A stretch of DNA of 64,000 nt, from positions 372,001 through 436,000 of the forward strand of contig NZ_QXFN01000001.1 in assembly GCF_004886325.1 (NCBI RefSeq), given 5' to 3'. Origin of the DNA: Cellulomonas telluris. GTDB taxonomy: Bacteria > Actinomycetota > Actinomycetes > Actinomycetales > Cellulomonadaceae. Positions within the stretch are counted from its first letter, which is position 1. Each line of letters opens with the position of its first letter. The translations under genes and the position numbers were made by a program. This document shows, one piece after another, positions 1-9,331 of the stretch. The notes under the pieces were generated by a model that saw only the letters and a list, made by a program, of their open reading frames with translations, was not told the DNA's origin and searched no databases.

Positions 1-387
1 GAGTACGAGGCGGCCGTGATCGCGCGACGCAACCGCGCCGGCCGCCTCGAGTGGTGCCTGCCGAAGGGCCACCTCGAGGGCGACGAGACGCCCGAGGAGG
101 CGGCGGTCCGCGAGATCGCCGAGGAGACGGGCATCACCGGGCAGGTCCTGCGCCGGCTCGGCGTCATCGACTACTGGTTCTCGGGCGACGACCGCCGGGT
201 GCACAAGGTGGTGCACCACTTCCTGCTCGGCGCCGTCGAGGGCGACCTCACCGTCGAGAACGACCCCGACGGCGAGGCCGAGCAGGTCGAGTGGGTGCGG
301 GTCGTGGACCTGTCCGCGCGCCTGGCCTACCCGAACGAGCGCCGCCTCGCCGGGACCGCACTCGTGGTCCTGTCCGCCGACGCATGA
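1..387 (+). CDS. Nudix hydrolase, 5'-truncated by the window edge
   Basis: The reading frame is open from base 1, so the true start lies outside the window. The visible protein carries a Nudix box: GHLEGDETPEEAAVREIAEE fits GX5EX7REUXEE (U a bulky hydrophobic residue). Nudix enzymes hydrolyse nucleoside diphosphates linked to another moiety. It sits directly before the DUF6049 gene and murJ, the position of Rv3908 (mutT4) in Mycobacterium tuberculosis. Its stop codon overlaps the next start (ATGA at 384-387), so the two are probably translationally coupled. Family assignment is firm; the substrate cannot be read from sequence. Confidence 0.9.
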   Translation, partial: EYEAAVIARRNRAGRLEWCLPKGHLEGDETPEEAAVREIAEETGITGQVLRRLGVIDYWFSGDDRRVHKVVHHFLLGAVEGDLTVENDPDGEAEQVEWVRVVDLSARLAYPNERRLAGTALVVLSADA

Positions 388-2549
388 GCGCCGCCCGACG
401 GGGACCCGTCCCGGCCCTGGTGGCGCTGCTCGTCGGGCTGCTCGCCGTGCTGCTCGCGGCGCCCGCGCAGGGAGCGGCCGCGTCCCCGTCCCCACGCCCG
501 GGCTCCTCGGCGACGGACGCGCGCACGGCCGCCGCGGACGACGAGGACGACGCGCTGCCCGTGCGCGTCCAGGTGGTCGAGGTCGCGCCGCTCGTCCTCG
601 CCCCCGGGGAGGATCTCACCGTCCGGGCGCGCCTGACGAACGACGGCGACGAGGAGCTCGACGCACCGCGCGCCCACGTGCGGATCGAACGCATCCGACC
701 CGGCACGCGCGCCGACCTCGACGTGTGGCTGGACGAGCCGGTGGCGCCGGGCACGGGCAGCCGGGCCGGCAGCCGGGTGGCCGTGGCGACCGCACCGGGA
801 CCGCTCGCACCCGGCGCGTCGGTCGAGCTGGAGCTCACCGTCGCGGCGGACGACGTCGGCCTGCTCGACCGCCCCGACGTGTGGGGGCCGCGCGGCCTCG
901 CCGTGGAGGCCGTCGACGGGTCCCGGCGGGTCGGGCTGCAGCGCACCTTCCTGCTCTGGGCCCCCGAGGGCACGATCCCGCAGGCCCGGCTGTCCGTGCT
1001 CGCGCCGGTCGTCGGCCCCGCACAGCTGCCCGCCGACGTGGCGACCGACGTCGAGCCGGCCGGGCCGGCGCTCGAGGAGCTCGCGGCCGACGGGCGCCTG
1101 GCCGACGTGCTGACGGTCGTCCGCGAGCACCCCGAGGTGTCGCTCGCCGTCGACCCCGCGCTCGTCGCCTCGGCGCGGGCGTCCGACGGCCCCGCTGCCA
1201 CGTGGGCCGAGGAGCTGCTCACGGCGTCCGCCGGGCGGGACGTCCTCGTGCTGCCGTGGGGCGACCCGGACCTCACCGCCCTCGCCCACGCCGGCACTCC
1301 CGACCTGCTGGGCGCCGCGGTCGCGCGGTCGCGCGCCGCCGTCGCCGGCGGGGACGTGGAGGACGCCCCGTTCGCCGGACGCACCGACGTGCTCTGGGCG
1401 CCCGGACCCGCCACCGACCAGGCGACGGCCGACCTCGCCGCCGCGGCCGGGGCGCAGGCCCTCGTGCTGCGCCCCGGCGACCTGCCCACGCGGGCCGGCG
1501 ATCCCGGTGGCGCCCGGACCGCCGCCACCGCCGACGGCCTCGTGGGCCTGGTGCCCGACGAGGTGCTCACCCAGCTCCTCGTCGACCCGACCGCGCTCGA
1601 CCCCGACGCCACCACCGCGACCACCGTCCAGCGCGTGCTCGCGGAGCTGTCGGTCGTGGCCCGGGACGCCGCCGGCGGGCCGCGGCACCTCCTGGTCGCA
1701 CCTCCCCGCGGGTGGACGCCCGACACGGCCGCCGTCGACGCCGTCCTCGCCGCGGTCGCGCAGGCGCCCTGGGCACGGCTCTCGTCGCTGTCGTCCCTGC
1801 TGGGTGCGTCGTCCGACCCGGCCGTGCGCGAGCCGCTCCCCGCGGTGACGCCCGTCGAGGCCGCGCTCGGCGCCGAGCACGTGCGGCGGCTCGACGAGAC
1901 CCGCACGGCCACGCACGCGTTCGCGTCCGTCACGCAGGACCCGGCGGCGATCGTCTCCGGCGTCGACGAGGACGTCCTCGCACCGCTGTCCACCGCGTGG
2001 CGTGCCGACCCGCAGGCGCGGGCGCCGCTCGTCGACGCCGTCGTCGCCGCCGTCGACGCCCGCCGCGCGGGCCTGGAGCTCGCACCCACGAGCACCCAGA
2101 ACATCCTCAGCGCACGCGGCGAGGTCCGGTTCTCGGTGCGCAACGCCCTGCCGGCGGACGCCTCGGTCCGCGTCCGGACGACGCCGCGCAAGGCGTGCCT
2201 GCGCGCCGGCACGAGCGACGCGGTCGTCGTCCCGGCCGGCAGCGAGGTCGCCGTGCCGGTGCCCGTGCACGCCACCGCGAACTGCGAGGTGCTGGTCGAG
2301 GCCGTGCTCACGAGCGTGGACGGCACACCGCTGTCCGCGCCGGTGACGTTCCTCGCGCGTGCCACCCCGACGATCGAGTCCGTCGGCACCGCGGTCGTGG
2401 GCGTCCTGCTCGCGATCGGGCTGGTGCTCGGCATCGTCCGGACCGTGCGCCGCGGCCAGAGCGCCCGGCGCGGGGCGCGGCGGATGCGCGAGGAGGAGGG
2501 CACGCGGCCGCTGCCGGTGCTCGGCGGGACCCGGGAGGGAGACGCGTGA
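384..2549 (+). CDS. DUF6049 family membrane-anchored extracytoplasmic protein
   Basis: The protein has 721 residues and starts at ATG 384, overlapping the Nudix stop. The N-terminus has a signal-like hydrophobic stretch (ALVALLVGLLAVLLAAPAQG). A long Ala/Asp/Val-rich ectodomain follows, then one transmembrane segment near the C-terminus (about residues 665-690, TAVVGVLLAIGLVLGIV) and a short Arg-rich cytoplasmic tail. This topology and its place before murJ match the Rv3909/DUF6049 family, whose function is not established. The stop overlaps the murJ start by GTGA, so it belongs to the murJ transcription unit. A role at the cell envelope is inferred from context only. Confidence 0.85.
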   Translation: MSAARRGPVPALVALLVGLLAVLLAAPAQGAAASPSPRPGSSATDARTAAADDEDDALPVRVQVVEVAPLVLAPGEDLTVRARLTNDGDEELDAPRAHVRIERIRPGTRADLDVWLDEPVAPGTGSRAGSRVAVATAPGPLAPGASVELELTVAADDVGLLDRPDVWGPRGLAVEAVDGSRRVGLQRTFLLWAPEGTIPQARLSVLAPVVGPAQLPADVATDVEPAGPALEELAADGRLADVLTVVREHPEVSLAVDPALVASARASDGPAATWAEELLTASAGRDVLVLPWGDPDLTALAHAGTPDLLGAAVARSRAAVAGGDVEDAPFAGRTDVLWAPGPATDQATADLAAAAGAQALVLRPGDLPTRAGDPGGARTAATADGLVGLVPDEVLTQLLVDPTALDPDATTATTVQRVLAELSVVARDAAGGPRHLLVAPPRGWTPDTAAVDAVLAAVAQAPWARLSSLSSLLGASSDPAVREPLPAVTPVEAALGAEHVRRLDETRTATHAFASVTQDPAAIVSGVDEDVLAPLSTAWRADPQARAPLVDAVVAAVDARRAGLELAPTSTQNILSARGEVRFSVRNALPADASVRVRTTPRKACLRAGTSDAVVVPAGSEVAVPVPVHATANCEVLVEAVLTSVDGTPLSAPVTFLARATPTIESVGTAVVGVLLAIGLVLGIVRTVRRGQSARRGARRMREEEGTRPLPVLGGTREGDA

Positions 2550-4210
2550 GCGAGGCAGGCACGTCGGCGGGCTCGTCCCGGAGCGCCGTGGGGCGGGGTG
2601 CCGCGCTCATGGCGTCGGGGACCGCGGTGTCGCGGGCGCTCGGGCTGCTGCGCGCGATGGTCCTGGCTGCCGCGATCGGCGTCACCGGGCAGGCGGCCGA
2701 CGCGTTCGCGATCGGCAACACGCTGCCGAACGTCCTGTTCATGCTCCTCGCCGGGGGCGTCCTCAACGCGATCCTCGTCCCCCAGGTCGTCCGCGCCTAC
2801 AAGCGGGACGCGGGGCAGGAGTACGTCGACCGGCTCCTGTCGTTCGGTTTCGCCCTGCTCGCCGGCCTCACGGTCCTCCTCACGCTGGCCGCACCCCTGC
2901 TGGTGCGCCTCTACACCGACGGCGGGGACGACGCGCAGATCGCCCTGGCCACGACCTTCGCGTGGTGGTGCATCCCCCAGCTGTTCTTCTACGGCGCGTA
3001 CGCGCTGCTGGGCCAGGTGCTGAACGCGCGCCAGTCGTTCGGCCCCTACATGTGGGCGCCGGTGGTCAACAACGTCGTGTCGATCGCCGGGTTCGGCGTG
3101 TTCATCGTGGTGTTCGGGCGCGACGTCTCGGACGCGTCCGCGTGGGACGCCGGGCGCATCGCGCTGCTCGCCGGGACCGCGACCGCCGGGGTCGTCGCGC
3201 AGGCGCTCGTCCTCGTGCCGTTCCTGCGCCGGGCGGGCGTCTCGTACCGGTGGCGCTGGGGTCTGCGCGGCTCCGGGCTCGGCCGCGCCGGGACGGTGGC
3301 GACGTGGACGTTCGTCGGCCTCGCGATCGGGCAGATCGGCTACCTCGTCGTCCAACGGGTCGCATGGTCGGCGCCGGGTGCGGCCGCCGACGCGGTGCAC
3401 GTCGCGGGCAACGCCGCCTACCAGTACGCGTTCACCATCTTCATGCTCCCCCACTCCCTCGTCACCGTGTCGCTGGCGACTGCGCTGTTCACGCGGCTGT
3501 CCGCGCAGGCGCACGACGAGGACGCGGACGCCGTGCGCTCGACGCTCTCCGTGGGCCTGCGGGTCGTCGGGCTCTTCACGGTGCTGGCGGCCGTCGCGCT
3601 CGTCGTGCTCGCCGAGCCGGTGACGCGGATCGTCCTGCTGACGGAGCCGAGCGGTTCCGTCCGCGCGGTGGCGGACGTCGTGATCGCCATGGCCGTCGGT
3701 CTTCCGGCGTTCGGGGCGTGGTCCATGTGCCAGCGCGTGTACTACGCCTACGAGGACGCGCGCGGGATGGTCCCCATCCAGGTCGCGATGGCGGCGGTGG
3801 TGGTCGGTGGGACGCTGCTCGGCACGGTGCTGCTGCCGAGCACCGCGTGGGTGGCCGCCGCCGGTCTGTCGATGAGCGTGTCGTACCTGCTGGGCGCGCT
3901 GCTCGCGCTCGCCACGCAGCGGCGCCGCCTGGGCGGCGTCGACGCGGGCGCCGTGCTGCGCACGCACGTCCGCGCGCTGCTCGCCGCCCTCGTCGCCGGG
4001 GCGGTCGCCCTCGGCGTGCTGGTCCTGCTGCGCCGGGCGGGTGTCGAGGGGGTCCCGGGTGCGGTGCTGGAGTGCGTCGTCGGCGGCGGTGTCATGGGCC
4101 TGGTGTACCTCGGTGCGCTGCGCCTGCTGCGGGTCCGGGAGCTGGACCTGCTGCTCGGGCCGCTGCTGCGACGGGTGCGTGGGCGGCGAGGTCAGGACCG
4201 ACCCGTCTAG
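2546..4210 (+). CDS. murJ: MurJ-type lipid II flippase (MviN family)
   Basis: The protein has 554 residues and starts at GTG 2546, which overlaps the preceding stop; GGGAGG lies just upstream. It is almost entirely hydrophobic with many predicted membrane helices. The N-terminal region has typical MviN features (ASGTAVSRALGLLRAMVLAA, then AFAIGNTLPNVLFMLLAGG). MurJ flips lipid-linked peptidoglycan precursor across the membrane. In mycobacteria the flippase carries a fused cytoplasmic pseudokinase and an extracellular domain. Here the protein stops after the membrane part (ending RRGQDRPV), and the pseudokinase is encoded by the next gene. Family identification is strong. Confidence 0.93.
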   Translation: MSEAGTSAGSSRSAVGRGAALMASGTAVSRALGLLRAMVLAAAIGVTGQAADAFAIGNTLPNVLFMLLAGGVLNAILVPQVVRAYKRDAGQEYVDRLLSFGFALLAGLTVLLTLAAPLLVRLYTDGGDDAQIALATTFAWWCIPQLFFYGAYALLGQVLNARQSFGPYMWAPVVNNVVSIAGFGVFIVVFGRDVSDASAWDAGRIALLAGTATAGVVAQALVLVPFLRRAGVSYRWRWGLRGSGLGRAGTVATWTFVGLAIGQIGYLVVQRVAWSAPGAAADAVHVAGNAAYQYAFTIFMLPHSLVTVSLATALFTRLSAQAHDEDADAVRSTLSVGLRVVGLFTVLAAVALVVLAEPVTRIVLLTEPSGSVRAVADVVIAMAVGLPAFGAWSMCQRVYYAYEDARGMVPIQVAMAAVVVGGTLLGTVLLPSTAWVAAAGLSMSVSYLLGALLALATQRRRLGGVDAGAVLRTHVRALLAALVAGAVALGVLVLLRRAGVEGVPGAVLECVVGGGVMGLVYLGALRLLRVRELDLLLGPLLRRVRGRRGQDRPV

Positions 4211-4348
4211 CATGGCCTCCGGGGTGCGTACCGGTTGCCGCGGGCGACGCGGAGGTACGGGCCGGGCGGGGTGCACGGACGGTGGTGACCCGCACGGACG
4301 GGTCGACGGCGGTTGCGGACGGTTGGTCGGACGGGCGGAGGTGCGGAC

Positions 4349-6211
4349 GTGGCGGAGGTCGGCCGGGGGACGGTGCTGGCGGGGCGCTACCGCGTCCTCG
4401 AACCACTCCCGTCGGACCTCGAAGGCGTGTCCGTGTGGCGGGCCGTCGACCAGATCCTCGACCGGCCGGTGCGCGTGCGCGTGCTGCAGTCCGGCGACGT
4501 CGCCCCCGCCCTGGACGCGGCCCGCCGTGCCGCCCTCGTCACCGACGCACGCCTCGTGCGCGTGCTCGACGTCGGCATGCACGAGGGCGTCGGCTACGTC
4601 GTCACCGAGCAGATCGTCGGTGCGTCCCTCGCGCAGCTGGTCGAGAACGGTCCGCTGACGGCGGACCAGGCGCGCGCCGTCGTCGGCGAGGCCGCCGCGG
4701 CGCTCGAGGTCGCGCGCCGCCGCGGCGTGCACCACCTGGCCCTGCGTCCGTCCGTCGTGCACGTCTCCGCCGACGGGCGCGTGCTGCTGTCCGGTCTCGC
4801 GCTCGACGCCGCGCTGACCGGCCTGCCCCCGGGCGACGCGGCAGCCACGAGCCGGACCGACGCGGTCGACCTCGTCCGCCTGCTCTACACGGCGCTCACC
4901 GGCCGCTGGCCGGCGGACCAGCAGCGCGGCGTCGGCCCCTCCCCGGACGTCGAGACCGCCCCCGTGCTCGACGGGGCGCCCGTCCCGCCGGCCGAGCTGA
5001 CGAGGGGTGTGCCGAACGACCTCGACACGCTCTGCACCGTGACGCTCGGCAGCTACGGCGACGGCCCCCACACCCCGGGCGAGCTGGTGCACGAGCTCGA
5101 GCCGTGGGGCGAGATCCGCGTCGGACGTGCGGCGGACGGACCGGTGGACGCAGCGACGGCCGGTGCGGCCGCGGCTGCTCCGGCCGCAGCGGACGTCGAG
5201 ACCGAGACGGCCCCCGTGCGCGTACCGCGTCAGTCGGTCCGCACCGTCTTCGACGAGGCACCGCCCGGGGTCGTGCGACCCGGGACGCCTCCCCCGGCGG
5301 CTCCCGCGCGCGCCAGCGGGCTGCCGGGAGCGGGGCCGCGCATCGAGCGCACGAGTGCGCTGCCCGCGGCGGGCGCCGGCGCGGCGGCGGGTGCCGCAGC
5401 GGCGGCTGCCGCACCGCCCACGCTGCCCGCGACCATCCCTCCGGTGGCCGCAGGCCACGGCGGTCCCCCGCCCTCGGTGGCACCCGCCGGCCCCGCCGAG
5501 GACGAGCCGTGGGGCGGCGCCTGGGACGACGGGGGCGACGACCCGTTCCCGTTCGAGCAGGACGAGCCGGAGGAGCGGCGCCGGTTCGGGGCCACCGGCC
5601 TCGTCCTCGTCCTCGTCGGGCTCGCCGTGCTGGTCGGGCTCGTCCTGGCGGCCCGTGCGCTCTTCACGTCCCCCGACCTCACCGGAGGGGGCACGGAGCC
5701 GGAGCAGACGGCCTCGTCCGCGCCGTCCGAGCCGACGGACGACGGCTCCGAGCCGCCGGCCTCGCCCGAGCAGCCGGCCGCCGGCCCCCCGGTCGTCATC
5801 GGGATCCGGTCGCTGGACGCCTCCGATGCGGACGGCGAGCACGAGGAGGCCGTGACGCGCGCGACCGACGGCGACCCCGGGACGTACTGGTTCTCGCAGA
5901 CGTACAACCGACCGGACTTCGCGGGCCTCAAGGAGGGCGTCGGCCTCGAGCTGCGCCTCGCCCAGGCGACCGCGGTCAGCGGCGTGACGCTCCAGGTCAA
6001 CGGGTCCGGCGGGAACGTCGAGGTGCGGGCCACCAGCGGCGACGCCCCGACGCAGGGTGACGTGCTCGCGTCCGGACCCATGGGGCCCGAGACGGCGCTG
6101 ACCTTCGCCGAACCCGTCGAGACCGACGTCATCACGATCTGGTTCACCGAGCTCCCGACCATGCCCGACGGCCGGTTCCGCATCGAGCTGCCGGAGCTCG
6201 GCGTCAGCTGA
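4349..6211 (+). CDS. Membrane-anchored pseudokinase with extracytoplasmic discoidin-like domain
   Basis: The protein has 620 residues. GTG 4349 is preferred because GGAGG sits 7 bases upstream. Residues 1-260 follow the protein-kinase fold but lack catalytic residues: the lysine strand reads PVRVRVLQ, the HRD loop reads HHLALRPSVVHV with no Asp, and the DFG position reads LSGLALD. An Ala/Pro-rich linker follows, then one membrane helix (about residues 411-432, TGLVLVLVGLAVLVGLVLAA) and a 150-residue ectodomain resembling F5/8-type (discoidin) folds. It corresponds to the portion fused to MurJ in M. tuberculosis, which binds the FHA protein FhaA. An fhaA gene is present at 55.3 kb. A scaffold role in regulating MurJ is inferred. 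Confidence 0.85.
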   Translation: MAEVGRGTVLAGRYRVLEPLPSDLEGVSVWRAVDQILDRPVRVRVLQSGDVAPALDAARRAALVTDARLVRVLDVGMHEGVGYVVTEQIVGASLAQLVENGPLTADQARAVVGEAAAALEVARRRGVHHLALRPSVVHVSADGRVLLSGLALDAALTGLPPGDAAATSRTDAVDLVRLLYTALTGRWPADQQRGVGPSPDVETAPVLDGAPVPPAELTRGVPNDLDTLCTVTLGSYGDGPHTPGELVHELEPWGEIRVGRAADGPVDAATAGAAAAAPAAADVETETAPVRVPRQSVRTVFDEAPPGVVRPGTPPPAAPARASGLPGAGPRIERTSALPAAGAGAAAGAAAAAAAPPTLPATIPPVAAGHGGPPPSVAPAGPAEDEPWGGAWDDGGDDPFPFEQDEPEERRRFGATGLVLVLVGLAVLVGLVLAARALFTSPDLTGGGTEPEQTASSAPSEPTDDGSEPPASPEQPAAGPPVVIGIRSLDASDADGEHEEAVTRATDGDPGTYWFSQTYNRPDFAGLKEGVGLELRLAQATAVSGVTLQVNGSGGNVEVRATSGDAPTQGDVLASGPMGPETALTFAEPVETDVITIWFTELPTMPDGRFRIELPELGVS

Positions 6212-6250
6212 CCAGGCCCCGGCCACGCCGCCGCGGACCGTCCGGCGGGT

Positions 6251-6277
6251 GGGAACAGAAGCACCCTACGATCGGTT
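6251..6277 (+). promoter_or_regulatory. SigR/SigH-type promoter of trxBA
   Basis: GGGAAC at 6251-6256 is followed by exactly 18 bases and then GTT at 6275-6277. This matches the disulphide-stress ECF sigma promoter pattern of actinobacteria (GGAAT-N18-GTT). It lies 76 bases before the trxB start. trxBA is a classical target of Streptomyces SigR and mycobacterial SigH. No sigma factor or anti-sigma gene is in the window, so use of the site is inferred. Confidence 0.65.
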
Positions 6278-6352
6278 TGACCGGGCAGAACAGGGCCGCC
6301 GACGGCGGCTCCGTCGCCCGCGCGACGCACCCGACCAACCAGCGAGGCACTT

Positions 6353-7393
6353 GTGACCGCTCAGACCCCCGCCGCGCAGTCCGGCACCCCGGCCGACGAC
6401 GTCCGTGACGTCGTCATCGTGGGGTCAGGCCCTGCCGGGTACACCGCCGCGGTCTACGCCGCCCGTGCCGGGCTCGCGCCCGTCGTGGTCGCCGGCTCGG
6501 TCACCGCGGGTGGTGCGCTCATGAACACCACCGACGTCGAGAACTTCCCCGGCTTCCCCGACGGCATCCAGGGCCCCGAGCTCATGGAGAACATGCAGAA
6601 GCAGGCGGAGAAGTTCGGCGCGACCGTGCTCTGGGACGACGCGACGGCGCTGGACCTGACCGGTGACGTCAAGGTCGTCACGACCGGCAGCGGCGAGGTG
6701 TATCGCGCCCGTGCGGTCATCCTCGCCACGGGCTCCGCCTACCGCGAGCTCGGCCTCCCCGACGAGAAGCGGCTGTCCGGACGCGGCGTGTCCTGGTGCG
6801 CCACCTGCGACGGCTTCTTCTTCCGCGACCAGCCGATCGTGGTCGTCGGGGGCGGGGACTCGGCCGTCGAGGAGGCGACGTTCCTCACGCGCTTCGGTTC
6901 GAAGGTCACCATGGTCCACCGCCGTGACCAGCTCCGCGCCTCACGGATCATGGCGCAGCGCGCGTTCGACAACCCGAAGATCGAGTTCGAGTGGAACGCC
7001 GAGGTCGTCGGCATCAACGGCGACCAGAAGGTCACCGGCGTCACGCTGCGCGACACCCGCACCGGCGAGACGCGGGAGCTCGAGGCCGGCGGCCTGTTCG
7101 TCGCCATCGGCCACGTCCCGCGCTCCGACCTGCTCGTCGGGCAGGTGGACCTCGACGAGAACGGGTACGTCCAGGTGGTGGGCCGGACGACCGCCACCAA
7201 CCTGCCCGGTGTCTTCGCGTGCGGCGACCTGGTCGACCACACCTACCGCCAGGCGATCACGGCCGCCGGCTCCGGCTGCTCCGCGGCCCTCGACGCCCAG
7301 CACTACCTCGCCGGCCTCGCGTACACGTCCGACGTGGAGAACCCCGTCGTGCCGGCCGAGGCCACCGCTCCCGTCCCGGAGGTGCAGGCATGA
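6353..7393 (+). CDS. trxB: Thioredoxin reductase
   Basis: The 346-residue flavoprotein transfers electrons from NADPH to thioredoxin. It has the FAD-binding [10 protein letters not shown] motif near residue 25, the redox-active pair in WCATCDG (Cys149, Cys152), the NADPH-binding [13 protein letters not shown] motif and the C-terminal FACGDLVD motif. GTG 6353 is the start. The stop overlaps the trxA start (ATGA), giving a two-gene operon. The promoter region contains a disulphide-stress type sigma site. It has the usual length for low-molecular-weight TrxR. Confidence 0.97.
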   Translation: MTAQTPAAQSGTPADDVRDVVIVGSGPAGYTAAVYAARAGLAPVVVAGSVTAGGALMNTTDVENFPGFPDGIQGPELMENMQKQAEKFGATVLWDDATALDLTGDVKVVTTGSGEVYRARAVILATGSAYRELGLPDEKRLSGRGVSWCATCDGFFFRDQPIVVVGGGDSAVEEATFLTRFGSKVTMVHRRDQLRASRIMAQRAFDNPKIEFEWNAEVVGINGDQKVTGVTLRDTRTGETRELEAGGLFVAIGHVPRSDLLVGQVDLDENGYVQVVGRTTATNLPGVFACGDLVDHTYRQAITAAGSGCSAALDAQHYLAGLAYTSDVENPVVPAEATAPVPEVQA

Positions 7394-7722
7394 GCACGAC
7401 CGACGTCACCGACGCCACGTTCCGCGCGGAGGTCCTCGAGAGCGACCTCCCGGTCGTGGTCGACTTCTGGGCGCCCTGGTGCGGGCCCTGCCGGCTCGTC
7501 TCCCCCGTGCTCGAGGAGCTGTCGAACGACTACGAGGGACGCGTGCGCGTGGTGAAGGTCAACGCGGACGAGAACCCTCAGCTGAGCCAGGACTACCAGG
7601 TGCAGTCGATCCCGCTGATCGCGTTCTTCTCCGGCGGGGAGCTCGAGAAGACCCTCGTGGGGGCGCGTCCGAAGGCGGTCCTGAAGGAGGCGGTCGAGGA
7701 GCTGCTCGCGCAGCAGTCCTGA
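7390..7722 (+). CDS. trxA: Thioredoxin
   Basis: The 110-residue thioredoxin has the canonical active site WAPWCGPC (Cys31 and Cys34). It is a cytoplasmic disulphide reductase partnered with the overlapping trxB product. The ATG at 7390 shares bases with the trxB stop. The C-terminus ([17 protein letters not shown]) is typical. The gene ends just before a strong inverted repeat and faces parB. In M. tuberculosis this position is trxC; the cwlM gene that follows there is absent here. Confidence 0.97.
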   Translation: MSTTDVTDATFRAEVLESDLPVVVDFWAPWCGPCRLVSPVLEELSNDYEGRVRVVKVNADENPQLSQDYQVQSIPLIAFFSGGELEKTLVGARPKAVLKEAVEELLAQQS

Positions 7723-7737
7723 CCCAGACCCGCGGCG

Positions 7738-7785
7738 AACGCCCGGGCCCGTCAGCAGCCGGTCGGCTGCGGGGGTCCGGGCGTT
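7738..7785. terminator. Terminator between trxA and parB
   Basis: A 9-bp outer stem (AACGCCCGG at 7738-7746 with CCGGGCGTT at 7777-7785) encloses a second small hairpin around 7755-7770. It lies between convergent trxA and parB and lacks a long T tract. The remaining bases up to 8023 show no credible gene. Confidence 0.6.
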
Positions 7786-8023
7786 GTCGTACCCCGACGG
7801 TGGGACGCGTCACGGCGGCGACCGCGTGCCCCGGGCTGGCGCGACCGGGTGGCAGGACGTCGTCGTGGGTCTCTCGCACGATCGCTCTGGGAGAACTCAC
7901 GCACGCCCGACGCGGGCTTTACCGGTACACGACTTCGTGGAGAAGCCCTGAGAGGCCAGAAGCAGGCCGTTCTGGGGCGCCGAGGACGTCACCAAGCGGC
8001 CCGTCAACGCGCTGGCGCAGGCG

Positions 8024-9331
8024 TCAGCGTCGCAGGATGCCCGGGTCGTCGGGTGCCAGCGAGGCCAGGATCCGGTTGAGGTCCTGCACGGACGCGAACT
8101 CCACCGTGAGCTTGCCCCGCGTCTTGCCGAGGTCGACCTTGACGCGCGTCTCGAAGCGGTCGGACAGGCGCGAGGCCAGCTCGTCGAGCGCTTCGTTCCG
8201 CACGCCCGCGCGCGGCCGCGGCCGCGGCTTGGGCGCGGACTCGTCACCACCGAGGGCGACGATCTCCTCCACCGCGCGCACCGACAGACCCTCGGCGACG
8301 ATGCGCTGCGCCAGTCGCTCGATCGCCGCACCGTCGCTGAGTCCGAGCAGTGCACGGGCGTGCCCCGCGGTCAGGACCCCGGCCGCGACACGACGCTGCA
8401 CCAGCGGCGGGAGGCGCAGCAGGCGGAGCGTGTTCGAGATCTGCGGGCGGGAGCGGTGGATGCGAGCCGCCAGCTCCTCGTGCGTGCAGCCGAAGTCGTC
8501 GAGGAGCTGCTGGTACGCGGCCGCCTCCTCGAGCGGGTTCAGCTCGGCACGGTGGAGGTTCTCCAGCAGCGCGTCGCGCAGCAGGTCGCCGTCCTCGGTC
8601 TCCCGGACGATCGCGGGGATCGTCGTCAGGCCGGCCTCCTGGGTCGCGCGCCAGCGCCGCTCCCCCATGATCAGCTCGTAGCCCTCGTCGACCGGACGGA
8701 CCACGACGGGCTGGAGGACGCCGATCTCCCGGATCGAGCCCACGAGCTCCGCGAGGGCGTCCTCGTCGAACACCGAACGGGGCTGGCGGGGGTTCGGCCG
8801 GATCGCGTCCACGGGCAGCTCGGCGAAGCGGGCACCCGGGACGGGGACGAGGCCGTCCTCGTCGCCTGCGGGCGCGTCCGCGTCGGCGGCACCGGTCACG
8901 ACGGCGTCGATGCTGGAGGCGTCGACGCCCGCCCCGCCGGCTCCGGAAGCGTCGGCGGTGGTCAGCCGTGCGGCCGGATTCGCCGCGTCCGCGCTGGTGC
9001 TCGCGCCGGCGCCTCCGGCGGCCGGGATCCCTGCACCGTCCGGCGCGGGGGTCGTGGCCCGCTCGGCGGGCGCCGAGTCCGAGGTCGTACCGGGTGCAGC
9101 AGGGGCCGACGTGCCGGCGTCACCGACGGGCGGCGCACCCTCACGCTCGACGTCGGCGGGTGTCCCCCGGTCCTCCGTCGTCGTGTCCGCGGTCTTCTCC
9201 GCGGCCGCGTCCTTGCGGTTGTCGGGGAAGAACACGTCGACCGGTCGTTCCGCCGTCGAGCGGGGCTGGTCCAGCCCCGTCGGGATGAGGGCGCCGAGTC
9301 CGCGTCCCAGGCCGCGCCGCTTCTCGCTCAC
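8024..9331 (-). CDS. parB: Chromosome-partitioning protein ParB (CTPase, parS-binding)
   Basis: The 435-residue protein begins [17 protein letters not shown], the conserved ParB N-terminal ParA-interaction signature. An Ala/Pro/Thr-rich linker follows (about residues 45-165), then the ParB/Srx nucleotide domain with [12 protein letters not shown], the HTH region ([20 protein letters not shown]) and a C-terminal dimerisation domain. GTG 9331 is the start. AGGAGG lies just upstream, and the start overlaps the parA stop (GTGA). ParB loads at parS and spreads along DNA. At least nine parS sites lie within 1.4-6.5 kb of this gene. Confidence 0.96.
   Translation of the reverse strand: MSEKRRGLGRGLGALIPTGLDQPRSTAERPVDVFFPDNRKDAAAEKTADTTTEDRGTPADVEREGAPPVGDAGTSAPAAPGTTSDSAPAERATTPAPDGAGIPAAGGAGASTSADAANPAARLTTADASGAGGAGVDASSIDAVVTGAADADAPAGDEDGLVPVPGARFAELPVDAIRPNPRQPRSVFDEDALAELVGSIREIGVLQPVVVRPVDEGYELIMGERRWRATQEAGLTTIPAIVRETEDGDLLRDALLENLHRAELNPLEEAAAYQQLLDDFGCTHEELAARIHRSRPQISNTLRLLRLPPLVQRRVAAGVLTAGHARALLGLSDGAAIERLAQRIVAEGLSVRAVEEIVALGGDESAPKPRPRPRAGVRNEALDELASRLSDRFETRVKVDLGKTRGKLTVEFASVQDLNRILASLAPDDPGILRR

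Noticed and set aside
248-6226. A very long minus-strand open frame (about 1,990 codons) opposite the Nudix-pseudokinase genes
   Set aside because: It is antisense to well-supported genes, Arg/Gly/Ala/Pro-rich with no domain, and is the usual shadow frame produced by strong third-position GC bias.
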